Shown in pieces: positions 24,466 through 35,470 of a stretch of DNA of 64,000 bases. The stretch's first letter is position 1. Every line of letters starts with the position of its first letter. The notes under the pieces were generated by a model. The model searched no databases and had not been told where the DNA came from. It saw only the letters and a list, made by a program, of their open reading frames with translations. Location of the stretch: the NCBI GenBank assembly GCA_958298945.1, contig OY282610.1:47933667-47997666 (forward strand), in the 5' to 3' direction. The stretch comes from Atherix ibis (lineage: Eukaryota; Arthropoda; Insecta; Diptera; Athericidae). Both the position numbers and the translations under genes were made by a program.

Positions 24466-25663
24466 GTTCACTGGACTTATCCAGAAAGATAGGCTATCAG
24501 TAAATTCCGCTATTCTACTGTTGACTGGGAGGATCATGGTGTTAAAACACACTGTGCCCGACAATGGTGAGGCGCCTTAGGTAGCAACGTGGTGTCTGTG
24601 AATAATACCCATATCGAGGGTACGGTCTTCGGATCGCTAGTGGGAGATATTGGTAATTATCTCAGGCGCTGTCACTGCTAATGACAGTAGATGTTTTAAT
24701 AGGCCTCGCCACAAGCAGTTGGAGTAATCACCTTGTAACTGATTACTGACTCTCAACTCTCTTTGTCAGCTGATTATTCTGACATACTTTAAATTAACTC
24801 AATAAATGAAAATCATCTATATTATCAATTTCATATAATCAATTCACATTACGATAATGCCAAGATGAGAAAAACCAAACTACGTACACAAATATGAAAT
24901 TGCGAATTTGTTTATCCGTAAAGTGCCACAGAGAACGATTCTACACTTTCACTAGATGCTGAAATATCTTCAAACTTTCAAACGTATTCGAAATAAATTA
25001 CAAATAATATGAATAAATAATGTTTTTTTTTAAATTTAATTAGATAAATTATTTAAAACTATTCATTAAAATATGTAAAAAAAATATATAAAGAATTTTC
25101 TATAGAATTTATTCATTGAATCGTGACTTCTTCGAAAAGTTAATGTGCTAGAGTCACTGAGGAATCTTTACTATAGCTCAGCTATTATTTTTTTGAAGTT
25201 CGAGTCATAGTGGTTCAGCAAAATTACTATGGAGGCGCTGCAATTAAAAAAAGCTAAAGTGACCTTTATATGCAAGGTATTTTTGTTCCACTTGAACGAA
25301 CCACTTTCATTCAATTTTTTGACATTTTAGCATTTGTTTCATTTTCATGATTGTACATTCATAAATATCTCCACTTAATTCTATTTTTATTACAACAATT
25401 TTAACAGTTTGACCGTTTTAACCTAAAATTTAAGAAGTAAATGGAGTTTATTTAATAATACTTTTATTCAAAGGAAATTAAGAATTTCTTTTGAACGAAA
25501 TTCTCGACTCCTGGACAGTTCTCGAAAAGTAGACGTTTAATTTTTATTCACATCTACCCATTATCAAAGGTTTAGTCTGTTTTGTGAACTGATATGTTTA
25601 TTAACTAATTCAAATAAAATAAAACTATTTTGATAAAATATGTTCTTAACGATAGTGGGGTCG
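24466..25663. other. Unassigned spacer left of the hAT nest
   Basis: The stretch 24560-24740 is less AT-rich than its surroundings and may be an unrecognised repeat fragment. No coding frame or terminal repeat was found. Confidence 0.4.
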
Positions 25664-25671
25664 ACGTATGG
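25664..25671 (+). repeat. 8-bp target-site duplication of hAT element, left
   Basis: ACGTATGG, repeated exactly at 35463-35470, 9.8 kb away, directly outside the paired hAT termini. Confidence 0.88.
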
Positions 25672-25995
25672 TAAAGTGACCACACGTCCCGATTTTGGCG
25701 GGACAGTCCCGCTTTTTGGTGGACTGTCCCGCGTCACGCCGATTTTTTAAAAATGTCCCGCTTTTTAGAAAATATCTGCATTTCTTATTTTAAATTTACT
25801 GTAAAAATATATTATCTATTATTTATTAAGTATTATGGTGAATATAAAGAAATAAAAAATACATAAAAAAACACACATAAAATGCATGCAGAGTAAACTA
25901 AATTAGGCAATGTACCGAGTTAGATTTACTCGGTGCTGTTCGATCATTGTCTTTACGTCTCGGGTTAATTCAGATAAGTGCAGATCTTAGATTAA

Positions 25996-27885
25996 CGAAG
26001 AACTAGATAGGCCTCTACACAAAAATTCTGTCCAAATTTTGTTGGCATTACCTTAGATTAAAGAATACCTGGATAGGCCCCTACCATACCATATATGTAT
26101 ACGCATTTTTGTGTCCAAATTATTACAAAGGGATATTGTTGTCAAAATTTTTTATATAGACATGACACCCTCTGCCATCTAGTTGTCGTAATAGAAATTT
26201 ATTGAATTGCAAAAGAATAATTTAAATTCATTTTAATTCACTTATTGGAAACAAAAATGCAATTTAAATACAACGATAAGCAATTTTTATTTTTTGTAGA
26301 ATCTATTGATACGAAATGGAATTCTATTTTAGGTTTATTATTGTATTTATTCCGTAAATATGCATCAAATATAAAGCGCCTCAATTTTATAGACTTTCGG
26401 AGAGTTTGAAAACTTTAATTCTCCATGAAAGTGGAAACTTAGATCTATTCTTGTCTTTTGTGAAGTTTTATTTTGGCACATCGGAAAGTGCAATTAAAAG
26501 TGTTTTTTTTTACATATTTACAAGTATTTACGAAAAAGTAAGTATTTTTATAATGAGTTATATTTTTGAAAAAACTTAATACGAAGTTTTTATTTAAGAA
26601 AATTAAGTAATTTATTCGAAATTGCTAGAAATTCGCCGAAAAGAGGAAACCGGGAATTTCTTCATTTTTAAATATTTAGTTTGTGATGTGCCTAAATGGC
26701 TATTAGTGATTTATTTTATCCAAAAAGTGGTGAAAAAGTGAAGAGTTGGTCATTAAATAAATGTAAACAAATCCAATGTTGACAGTTCAATGTTTACCAG
26801 AAAATAGTTCAGTGCCGGTGTATATAAAGTGTATGTCAGAAAGTTTAAGGGACCGAATTTTTCAGTCTATTTTCAAATGCTGTTTTCATTATGTTAAAAT
26901 AAATAAAGTATATTCTTCGGTAGGCTTATTATTTAAATAAATTTGTTTTGCTTGCTCTATTAGATCATATTATAATGCATTTACAACATCATAGGCGTTT
27001 TCCTTTGGACCAATTTTGCTACTAGTCGGTAGCTGCGAGTAGATGACCAAAGGAAAGCCAAATTCTAAACACTAGTAGAAACATAACCTCAAAATAGTCA
27101 GCAACAATACTGAGTTTACTCACACATAAACAATAAAAACTGAGTTCATTCACACATAAACAATACTGACAAAAATATGACTCTTCAACATAACCAACGA
27201 ACTCGCAAAACTATCTATTTTCACTTTAGCAACTAGAATCCACCTAACGTAAATTGTTTGCGCAACTCCCAGTTCAATGTGCTCGTTTGTTCGAGGTAGA
27301 GTAAATGATGACAGCTAGAACTACCGACTAGTGCCGTCTAATTTTTTTTTTTTTTTTTTAGAATATTAGTTATTAATTTTTTAAGTACATTAAATTTTTC
27401 ATCTTGTAATTTAGTTTTAAAGCATTTCCTTTAATGTTGTATACGATTATTATTTCTTATTGTGCACATAATTGTTTTCATATAATCAAATAACTTGCAA
27501 TTTATATTTTTATATACTCTTCCCCACTTTATAATTCTGTTTTAATAAATAATATTTAGTGAAATATCTAATAAATAAATAAATAATATTTTAAAATAGA
27601 ATACTGTGTTTTATTATAAATTTCCAAAACTATTTAATTCCATCAAACAACAAAACCCGCAATATTAAAAAATCTGCTTCGTTTACGCATAAATGACATC
27701 GCATATGAAAATGATTTTGAACGAACCGCTTCAATCGCATACTGAAGTTTAAAAATGGCTCCCAATGATTTACGCCGTTTCTGTTGTATTGCATGTGTGT
27801 GCGTTCTACGAATGTATTGCCAACAAAATTTGGACAGAATTTTTGTGTAGAGGCCTATCCAGTTCTTCTTTATGCTAGGGGTTTG
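25996..27885. mobile_element. Repeat family R1, copy B, with about 50-bp terminal inverted repeats
   Basis: The left end (GAAGAACTAGATAGGCCTCT, continuing through ACACAAAAATTCTGTCC to about 26048) is almost perfectly inverted at 27825-27884. A partial tandem copy of the terminal sequence follows at 26054 (CCTTAGATTAAAGAATACCT). The interior is non-coding and carries repeat R2 (26990-27345). It lies inside the hAT element, upstream of its transposase. Confidence 0.78.
26990..27345 (+). repeat. Repeat R2, copy A
   Basis: Matches 32405-32900: GGACCAATTTTGCTACT, AACAATACTGAGTTTACTCACA, CTCTTCAACATAACCAACGA and TTTGTTCGAGGTAGAGTA in the same order. Non-coding, with locally inverted GAGTAG/CTACTC motifs that can fold. 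Confidence 0.75.
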
Positions 27886-28047
27886 TTGTTTTCAATTTGA
27901 CGTTCGGTTTGACTCATTATTTAATTGACGAAGGTAGAGCAATAGTCGCCACAACGTAACGGTCAATAAGGTAAAATTTAATACTCTTTTTTTAGCCTTT
28001 GTAGTAAATTTTTTATTTATTTCTAGTATTCACCCACAGAATAAAAG

Positions 28048-28464
28048 ATGAGTAAAAAAAGAGAATGCAAATTTAATGAAGAGCTAAGCAGAGAATTTAC
28101 ATTTATTAAAAAAACCAAAATAGACTATATGGTAAGGTGTGATAAATGCAATGCTGAATTTTCGGTCTCACATGGTGGAAAAAACGATATTACTAAACAT
28201 CTAGCGACAAAGAGGCGCAACAGATTTTTGAATAATGCCGCTTCCTCGTCTAAAATGGAACAGTTTTTTCGCAGTGCTACCTTTGGCAACAAGGACAAAC
28301 AGCTAGCATTAGGTAGCTTTCCACACCATAAACCACAATCAAAGTTTCAAATCAATGGATTGTACGTCACAAATGATCAAAACATTATACGACAAAAAAT
28401 TTGCATGTGCAAGGACAAAAACCGAAGCAATTATTTGTAATGTTTTTTCACCATATTCGTTTTC
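28048..28464 (+). pseudogene. hAT transposase N-terminal piece with BED-type zinc finger
   Basis: Starts at ATG 28048 (MSKKRECKFNEEL). A BED-like zinc finger follows (CDKCNAEF..GGKNDITKHLATK), in which the expected final His region reads KRRNRF rather than KKHKR-like, so zinc binding may be lost. It is followed by SSKMEQFFRSATFGNKDKQLA, typical of this hAT group, then a frameshift near 28340 into MDCTSQ.. with ARTKTEAIICNVFSPYS. The frame is then cut at 28465 by the inserted transposon. The BED domain would bind the element's termini. Confidence 0.75.
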
Positions 28465-28822
28465 ACAATTGAAGACACCACTGCAAAAAGGAGGCAGCTC
28501 CATTTTTTGGCGATTTTTTTTCTTCCAGTGGATATAAAGTATTCTAAAGCTGCTCTATCAATCAGTGGAAAAACGAAGCAGCTGCCTTAATTCACTGCGG
28601 AAATATAAAAGATATGTAGATGGCCCCTTATTGAATCCCGTGCAAAAACGAGGCAGCTCCGGAGCAATAGTTCATAATTTCATCATCCAATGTGAAATGT
28701 GGCTTTGACGAATAGTCAGATTCGTCAGTCAATCAGATCATGAGCAGATTAAGGTCTTATTCCGTGTAAATTGCAGCAGATTGTTTTACAGTTTTATAGT
28801 TTTTCATAATTTTTTTTTTTAA

Positions 28823-31399
28823 ATGTCGAATAGCAATAGTCCAAACGAACAGTTTGACGATTCGGACAGAGATCCTGATTTTTGTCCCGATGACCCGGAA
28901 GCTACTGCTAAACGATTTTCTGTGTTTAATTTAAGTGCTCAAATTTCATCAATGGTCCAAAGTGATTGTGAAGATGACCATATAGAGACCAGGAACAAAC
29001 AGTTGCAAAGAAAAAAGTTGGAAAGAAACGAGTAAGAGATGAAAGCAAGTCGGAGAGAAATATTGCGAAGAGAAGGAAAGCTGAAGGAAAATCGTATATC
29101 GGCCTTAGAAATAAAGAAAAATGTGTAAAAAGTGAAAGGAAAACCGGCCAAGACTGCAACTGTAAATTAAAATATTGCCAAAAAATAACTGATATTGCCA
29201 AACAAAATATCTTCACATTATTTAATAAAATTGGTGACAAAGAGAAAAAGGACATATTTTTAGGCGGACAAATAGTTATAAAAAAGGTAGCCATAGACTT
29301 AAATCGGGTGATGGACCAAAACGTTCTTGTTCCTGTGAATACATCATAAAAATCGGCAGTACTTTACACAGGGTTTGTTGAAATGCTTTTTGTTCATTGT
29401 ATGGTGTTAGTAAAAAAAGAGTACAACTAATTATTAACCACTTAAATACTAACATTCCGTGGGAAACACAATAATCGGCCTAATATGATACGTGAGGATA
29501 TAATCCATCAAATTGATACTCATATACAATCTTTTCCAAAAAGATCATCGCACTATAGTCGTACAAAAAATGAAAACAAGTTTTATTTGTCACCTGTATT
29601 AAATATGTAAAAAATGCATAAGCTTTATTTGCAAAAGTACGAACCCGATGTATACACGTACACTGCCATCACGAACAATGAAAAACTAAAGCCTCATGTT
29701 ACTTACGACTATTTAACTTTTCTTTAAATTATAACTACTCATTTGGAAAGCCGCGGTCGGATACTTGCCAAACTTGCGATAGACTGGAAAAACTCATATC
29801 AGCGGAAAAGAACGAGGACGTAAAAGAGGATCTTGTAACTGAAAAAGAGGTGCACGAGAAAAAAGGAAAATATTTCTATACAAAAATGAATAGAAACCGC
29901 AGAAATTTCAGAGAACAAGGATGAGATGAAGCTGTTAGCTTTCGATTTCCAACAAAATATACCTCTCCCACATGTAACTAGTGGTGACGTTTTCTTTAAG
30001 CGGCAACTGTGGGAATATAACTTTTGCATTTTTGCAGCTAGTTCTAGGAAATCTTACTTTTTCATGTACAATGAAACCATAGCCAAGAAAGGAGCTAATG
30101 ATGTACGAGGGTCATTCAACAAGTACTTAGCCTACAAAAGAAAAACGAAAATTTTGGAAAGGTGGCAATTTATTTTTCCACATAATCTCTTTCAAGCTCG
30201 ATACACTTGGCCCAGCGATGCTCTTACTTTTTTAACCCATCCAAAAAATACATTTTCTCGAGGGAAGCAAAATAGGCCTCCGTGGCGACGATGACCTCCT
30301 CATTCGACCCAAATCTATTCCCGGCGAGTGATTTTTTCAGGTTTGGAAATAAAAAGTACTCACAGGGGGCCAAATCTGGAATTCGACCAATTTGGCCATG
30401 GCGACGGCGGAGGTGTGAGCCGGCGCGTTGTCATTGTGGAACAGCACTTTTTTCTTCGCAAAGCGGGGCCGCTTTTTCTTCAATTCGACATCAAATCAGC
30501 CCAATAAGTCAGCATAGTAGCGCCCCGTGATTGTTTTACCCTTCTCGAGGTAATCGATGTGGATCACACCTTGTGAATCCCAGAAAACGGTGGCCATAAC
30601 CTTTCCGGCCGATCGAACAGTCTTCGCCTTCTTCGGAGCACGGTCGCCGGGTGAAGTCCACTGTTTCGACTGTTCCTTGGTCTCTGGTATGTACAAGTGA
30701 ATCCATGTTTCCTCGACGGTAAGCTTTTTACACTATTTTCTTGAGAACTTTTTAGCACCAACAGTCAGAAAAATATATCTTTATTCCGATAACTGCAGCT
30801 TCCAAAATAAAAACAAAGTCTTGACTAAGTACCTTTGTACACTTTTTGCAAATACTAACAGATTATCTGAAATAATACACAGATTTCCAGAACTGGGGTA
30901 CAGTTTTCTTCCTTGCGATAGGAGCTTTGGATTAATCGAAAAAGAGAAAAGGAAACGGGAAAGGATCTATTTGCCAGAAGAATGGGTTCAACTGGTTAAA
31001 AATACATGCCGCAAATTTATAGTAGTTCCAGTTTCCCAAGATATGATTTTAGATTTCACTGGTCATTATAAAGGGACTTTCAAAACAACCGTTTCAAACA
31101 AAAGGAAACAAAATTTTAGGATATCTTTCTACCGTGTCATGGCGTATACAGAAAAAGGCGTAGAATGTAGCAGTGTTGCGTCTGCCTTGCTAAAGGACTT
31201 GTTTATCCTTCAGAAACATGGCGTTACGTTAACTTTCTTCTACTCTGGACCGTTACCACTTAAGCGCCCCAAATATCTACATGTCCGAGAACTCGCAACA
31301 AAATATGTGCCCCCAGACTGTATGTGGTTGTATGACCAGCTGAAAAGCCAAGAAGAAGAGCAAACTGTTGGCCACAAAGAAGATAGCTTAACAGACTAA
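28823..31399 (+). pseudogene. Transposase-like protein of the unclassified transposon, broken
   Basis: Starts at ATG 28823 (MSNSNSPNEQFDDSDRDPD). Later pieces in other frames: GKSYIGLRNKEKC, a Cys-rich CNCKLKYCQKI segment, REDIIHQIDTHIQSFPKRSSHYSR, KPRSDTCQTCDRLEKLIS, then FDFQQNIPLPHVTSGDVFFKRQLW (about 29940) and YNETIAKKGANDV. After the mariner it resumes with FLAPTVRKIYLYSDNC (Asp candidate, about 30770), QNKNKV, YSFLPCDRSFGLIEK, and runs to a stop at 31399. Several frameshifts and stops. The order matches a widespread eukaryotic transposon protein with a SD.C.QNKN signature; the exact superfamily is not fixed here. Confidence 0.65.
30106..30732 (-). pseudogene. Truncated mariner (family M2), copy A
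   Basis: The left terminus CGAGGGTCATTCAACAAG from 30106 resembles the M2 terminus at 43391, with TA at 30104-30105. The minus frame carries TVEETWIHLY (first catalytic Asp replaced by Glu), PETKEQSKQW, GKVMATVFWDSQGVIHIDYLEKGKTI, a stop, then LFHNDNAPAHT with the second Asp. The third-Asp region is deleted and the DNA-binding half is missing. The host frame resumes at about 30733 with HYFLENFLAPT. Confidence 0.75.
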
Positions 31400-31692
31400 T
31401 GTAATGTTATTTTATTATGTACATAATTTGAAATTTATTATTGACTTTTTTTTCGCATCCTCCGGTGCAAAAAGGGTGCAGCTCCATCGTTTTATTTTCT
31501 TATATTATTATCTATCCAAGTTTCCATGAGGAGTAATTTGAGAGTATATTATGTATTAAGTAATAGAGTGTAACTCCACATATGAATAAAGTAAAAAAAT
31601 CCACAGAATACGTAGTGATACAGCTTTTTGCTTCTCCTGCAAAAATTGGTAAAATGGAGCTGCCTCCTTTTTGCAGCGGTGTCTTCAATTGT

Positions 31693-32397
31693 AAGAAATA
31701 ATTAGAAAAATGCGCATTTATATCCATATCTTCTGATGCTTTCAACCACAAAGATTTTAAATAATTTCTCTAATAATTGTTAGATTTTTTGATCCAGAAA
31801 CAGGAATTAAAATTAGAATATTAGATTTTGTTTCATTGTTCGGGTGAAACTTCACAAATAATTTTCGATTCAATAAGTACTATTTTAGAAAAGAATAATT
31901 TAAATAATAAAATTATTGCCTATTGTGCGGATAACACTAATGCAAATTTTGGTAGAAAAGCTAGAAGAGGCATCAATAACGTTTTTACGGAACTTAACGA
32001 ACATTTAAACCAAAAAAATATTGGAGTAGGTTGTGCAGCGCACTATTCAAACAGCATCTGACTTACTTCCAGTTGATGTTGAAAATATTATTGCAAAAAT
32101 TTATTCGTATTTTTATATATTGAAAGTTTGAAGGATTTTTGTGAAAGCGCAGAAATCGAATATAAAAGAATTCTTGGTTACAGCAAAACACGATGGCTAA
32201 CTCTTTTACCAGCTGTAGAAAATATTTTAAAAATATACGAACCATTAAAATCATACTTTTTATCACAAGATAAATGTCCAAGAAAATTGCAGCCCTTTTT
32301 TGAAAATGACACATAATAAATTTGGCTTCAGTTCATCCACAACAAAGCTACATTATTTCACAATTTCAATTACGAACTTGTGAAATTAAATCAATAA
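31693..32397 (+). pseudogene. hAT transposase, central piece
   Basis: The hAT frame resumes after the inserted transposon: ETGIKIRILDF, ETSQIIFDSISTIL, IIAYCADNTNANFG (the CADN motif with an acidic catalytic-core residue), GCAAHYSNS, then frameshifted TASDLLPVDVENIIAKIYSYF, and finally ILGYSKTRWLTLLPAVENIL..PLKSYFLSQDKCP. The C/H and TRW-LLP motifs are characteristic of the hAT core. At least two frameshifts. The piece stops where repeat R2 begins. Confidence 0.75.
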
Positions 32398-32563
32398 TAG
32401 CTGTCTTCCTGTGGACCAATTTTGCTACTCCCGAGTAGTTGCGAGTAGATGACAGTAGTATAAATATAACCTCAAAAAAGGGTTATATTTCTACTACTGT
32501 CATCTACTCGCAACTACTCGGGAGTAGCAAAATTGGTCCACAGGAAGACAGCTATTATTGATT
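32389..32563. repeat. Near-perfect palindrome, 83-base arms
   Basis: Arms 32389-32471 and 32481-32563 differ at one base; spacer 9 bases. It lies at the left edge of repeat R2 copy B. Confidence 0.95.
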
Positions 32564-32902
32564 ATATTTCTACTACTGTCATTAAATTTTGGCCAAAGGA
32601 AGCCGTAGTAGAAATATAACCTCAAAAACTTTTTTGAGGTTATATTTCTACTACTAATGACAGTAGTAGAAATATAACCTCAAAAAAGTCAACAACAATA
32701 CTGAGTTTACTCACACATAAACAATAAAAACTGAGTTTATTCACGCATAGAAAATACTGACAAATATATCACTCTTCAACATAACCAACGAACCCGCTGA
32801 GCCATCTATTTCCAGTCCGGGAACTTAAATCCCCCTACCATAAATAGTGGGCGAAACTCCTATTGCAATGTACTCATTTGTTCGAGGTAGAGTATAAGAC
32901 AG
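32398..32902 (+). mobile_element. Repeat R2, copy B, with large palindromes, inserted in hAT
   Basis: Splits the hAT transposase between its TRW-region piece and its C-terminal piece. The ends carry a short inverted repeat (AGCTGTCTT at the left, AAGACAGCT at the right). The interior matches copy A at 26990-27345, but the left third has been turned into palindromes: 83-base arms (32389-32471 and 32481-32563) and 24-base arms (32605-32628 and 32631-32654). Non-coding. Confidence 0.75.
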
Positions 32903-33360
32903 CTTATTTGTCAAACAAAATTACGAGAAAGAATTGATAGGTTGGAAGAACAATGTGTCATTAAACGACCTGATTTTCTGAAATATGTCAAAATTTTTTA
33001 TAATAACTGCTTGGAATATCTTGAAGAATGGACACTTCAATTCGAAGATATTAAAAATTTTCATTGGGTGATATTAAAAAAGGAGATTTTATGGGAATAC
33101 GTGGAAAAATCTTTGGAATTAGTAACCATTTTCCTAAAAATAATATTTGCGAAAATGATCTTTTTGATGAGGTATCATTGGTAAAAAGATATGTTACAGA
33201 TGAAAAAATTAAATGTTGGTTGTCTACAAATGTGGAAACAGACAAAAAAGAAAAATATTCCTTATCAAAATATTTTGAAAATTGTAGATTTCGCGCTCTC
33301 CCTTCCAGGAACAAATGCAGCAACAGAACGTGTTTAGCAACAGGAAAAAAGGTCCATTAG
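32903..33360 (+). pseudogene. hAT transposase, C-terminal piece with dimerisation motif
   Basis: Frames carry RIDRLEEQCVIKRPDFLKYVKIFYNN, EYLEEWT, DLFDEVSLVKRYVTDEKIKCW, then, after a frameshift, LPGTNAATERVF (about 33298-33335), the classic hAT C-terminal dimerisation motif. It ends by 33360. Together with the pieces at 28048 and 31693 it completes the domain order of a hAT transposase: BED finger, catalytic core, dimerisation domain. Confidence 0.75.
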
Positions 33361-35170
33361 GATTTTGTTGAGGTGAAAGTAGAGCATGTAAGTTTTCTAT
33401 ATCATGTAACTGTAGAAATATTTTACTATGCCTACAATTGAAGAGAAAGTGTTCCGAATTGAGAATTTCTCCACAGAACTTACAATTAGGTGGTGGACGT
33501 TTTGATAGCAAGTACTCCATTTTTTTAGTCTGCAATGACCAATACGCGCCCTGGTTAACGCCACGCAATGCGACCTTCCTAGCTCTGGGTTGTACGTGGG
33601 GGTTTGGGTTGAAAGACATACCTTTTTAAGAAAAGAGTTTGAAAATTTCCAAATATTTTTTTTTTTTTTTTTAAATGCAGATTTTGTCCCAGAGTAAATC
33701 TGGACAGTCTGGTATTGACGCACGCGGCTGCTTGGGCCATAGGGCGCTTAGAGGAAGGGATAAAGGATAAGGATATGAAAGAAGATTTAGAAAGTAAAGC
33801 GGTGAGGTAATTAGCGTAGGACCATGCTGCTACAGTGGGATTCGAACCCACGACCCTTTGGCTGGTAGTCCCAGTACGCTATTGACTGTGCTACCGGGGC
33901 CGTCCTTTCCAAATATTATTTAAGTCCAAAGCTTGGCAATATTTTATTAATTTTAAAATGGATGAGTAGCTTGGAAGGTGATGAGAGATAAGAGGCATGT
34001 TATGGCACATTTTAGCAAACTCATCGGCCTGAGTATTTCCTAAAATATGACTGTGAGAGGGAATCAAACGAAGTGTGGTCCTACTCTTTTGATTTATGAG
34101 ACCAGATTTAATTTGCAGAATAATTGGATCCGTGCTGGAAGGGTTTAAAGTCTCTCGGTGCTTTTAAAACCGAGAGACTGTCTGTATGGATGAAACACTG
34201 AGCAGAAATATTAGCTGTTATGTTAAGGGAGGAAAGAATGGAAAAGGCTTCCGCACAGAAAATAGATAAATAGGTTGGGAGATTTGATCCGTCCGTATAA
34301 AATTATTCGGCTTCAACGTGTGTTGTCAGAAATTTGTTGTGTTCGATGACAAAAAGTGGAGTGGAAGTTGAAAGCTTTTTATGCGAACTAAAGAGAGTAT
34401 CGCACGTTGTAGGATCTAATAACCAGTATCGAAGAATGGGAGCATTTTTAATTTTGCAAGGAATGGGCATATTACATTGTTCATACAAGTTGCAGCTTTC
34501 CAAAAGACCGGATTTAAATCGCGGTATGCGCTTTAAATTCAGCAAATTAATTATTAACTTATGCAACGGATGATAGCGGAAAGAGAGACCTTTCGCAATG
34601 TGATGAAGACGAAGTGACAGAAGATTTCTGCGTGTTTCCAAATTAACAAATCCCGATTCAATATAAAGACTTTCTACCGGAGAAGTGCGAAAAGCACCCG
34701 TGACTGTACGGATGATATTGTTAAGAGCAGTGTCGATTTTAGAGTGAGCAGGACTGAAGCCGTAAATTGGGATAAGATAGTCGATTGTACCATAAGCAAG
34801 ATTTTTAGCAATGTAAAACCACAAAGGAATTTAAGCATACTGCTTATTTGACTAATTTTGAAGGCTATATCATTTAGATGTGCTTTCCATTGTAATTTAC
34901 TAGTAAAGGTTAGTCCCAAAATTTTCAGCTTTCGCTTATTCTCAATAAGGTGTGCACCAAATGCAATACTTGGGGGTTGGCAATATCGTTTCCGACAAAT
35001 ATGTGTAGCCTCGCACTTTTCAGGATTAATAAATGCGTCTGTTTGGTTCATCCACAAGGAAAGTTGATGCAAACCATCTGCCAGGACTTGGGTTAAGGGG
35101 GTATTTAGCAATGAGAAGGAAAACAGGATGATGTTGTCGAAGTGTAAAATATAATTTAACCAATTCATGT
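33361..35170 (-). pseudogene. Non-LTR retrotransposon fossil with RNase H, minus strand
   Basis: Minus-strand order from 35168: RT thumb-like region (NPEKCEATHICRKRY, KLKILGLTFTSKLQWKAHL), then LAYGTIDYLIPIYGFSPAHSKIDTALNNIIRTVTGAFRTSP, NLETRRNLLSLRLHHIA, an RNase H domain (TDSLSVL, then IPSHSHILGNTQADEFAK near 34030), and a terminal Cys/His segment PNCKFCGEILNSEHFLFNCRHS near 33480. An RNase H after the RT points to the I/R1/LOA-type groups rather than RTE. A SINE interrupts it at 33658-33905. 5' truncated at about 35170; stops and frameshifts throughout. Confidence 0.72.
33658..33905 (-). mobile_element. tRNA-derived SINE, family S1, copy B, with target duplication
   Basis: The 12-base target duplication TTTCCAAATATT lies at 33646-33657 and 33906-33917. 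On the minus strand the element begins with a tRNA-like head (GGCCCCGGTAGCACAGTC, A-box-like), has the B box GTGGGTTCGAATCCCAC at about 33837-33853, a body with a GGCCATAGG-type motif on the complementary strand, and ends in a poly(A) run (poly-T at 33658 on the plus strand). It sits inside the RNase H non-LTR fossil. Confidence 0.88.
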
Positions 35171-35240
35171 GAAATATTTCACGACATTTTAATAAATGAT
35201 CCGAATCAATCTATTGCAAAGTATTCACTCGGATCAAAAA

Positions 35241-35299
35241 TATGACCGTGAAAGAAAATCATAATTTTTTTTAAATTATGATTTTCTTTCACGGTCATA
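35241..35299. repeat. Perfect palindrome, 27-base arms
   Basis: Arms 35241-35267 and 35273-35299 are exact reverse complements with a 5-base T spacer. It lies just inside the right end of the hAT element. Confidence 0.95.
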
Positions 35300-35462
35300 A
35301 TTATTATTTTTTATTAATATTTCTATACTTACCAATAATTAATAATAAATACATTTTTATACAAGTATATGAATGTATACAATAAAATATATATAACTAA
35401 ATTGTAATTCTCATTTCATCCCATTTGTCCCGCTTTGTCTCAATGAAAATGTAGTCACTTTA

Positions 35463-35470
35463 ACGTATGG
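35463..35470 (+). repeat. 8-bp target-site duplication of hAT element, right
   Basis: ACGTATGG, matching 25664-25671 exactly. Eight bases is the hAT duplication length. Confidence 0.88.

Larger units (their letters stand above)
28465..31692 (+). mobile_element. DNA transposon with a DDE-like protein, unclassified (Sola-like?)
   Basis: The terminal inverted repeat from 28465 (ACAATTGAAGACACCACTGC and on through AAAAAGGAGGCAGCTCC) pairs nearly perfectly with 31646-31692. The motif GCAAAAANGAGGCAGCTCC is repeated subterminally near 28484, 28568, 28641 and 31462, plausible transposase-binding sites. If the terminus is GAAGACACC, an AATT on each side could be a 4-bp target duplication, but AATT is palindromic so this is not proven. 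It interrupts the hAT transposase and is itself interrupted by a mariner at 30106-30732. The superfamily is unsure; Sola-like is a guess from protein style. Confidence 0.75.
25672..35462 (+). mobile_element. hAT transposon hosting a nest of later insertions
   Basis: The left terminus TAAAGTGACCACA pairs with the right terminus (reverse complement TAAAGTGACTACA), immediately flanked by the exact 8-bp duplication. The left subterminal region is GTCCCG-rich (repeated TCCCG/CGGGA motifs), as in many hAT elements, and GTCCCG recurs near the right end. Inside are hAT transposase pieces on the plus strand, separated by an R1 repeat, an unclassified DNA transposon with a mariner in it, a repeat with palindromes, and a minus-strand non-LTR fossil with a SINE in it. 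Removing these would leave an element of a few kb, the normal hAT size. Confidence 0.88.

Noticed and set aside
30816..30836. Right terminal repeat of the 30.1-kb mariner at CTAAGTACCTTTGTAC
   Set aside because: This stretch translates as VLTKYLCTLF of the surrounding transposon protein; the mariner ends earlier, near 30732.
33837..33900. tRNA gene on the minus strand
   Set aside because: Part of SINE S1 with poly(A) tail and 12-bp target duplication.
34149..34179. 11-base-arm hairpin AGTCTCTCGGT/ACCGAGAGACT
   Set aside because: It lies within the RNase H frame, where both arms translate sensibly (TDSLSVL..APRDF), so it need not be a secondary inversion.
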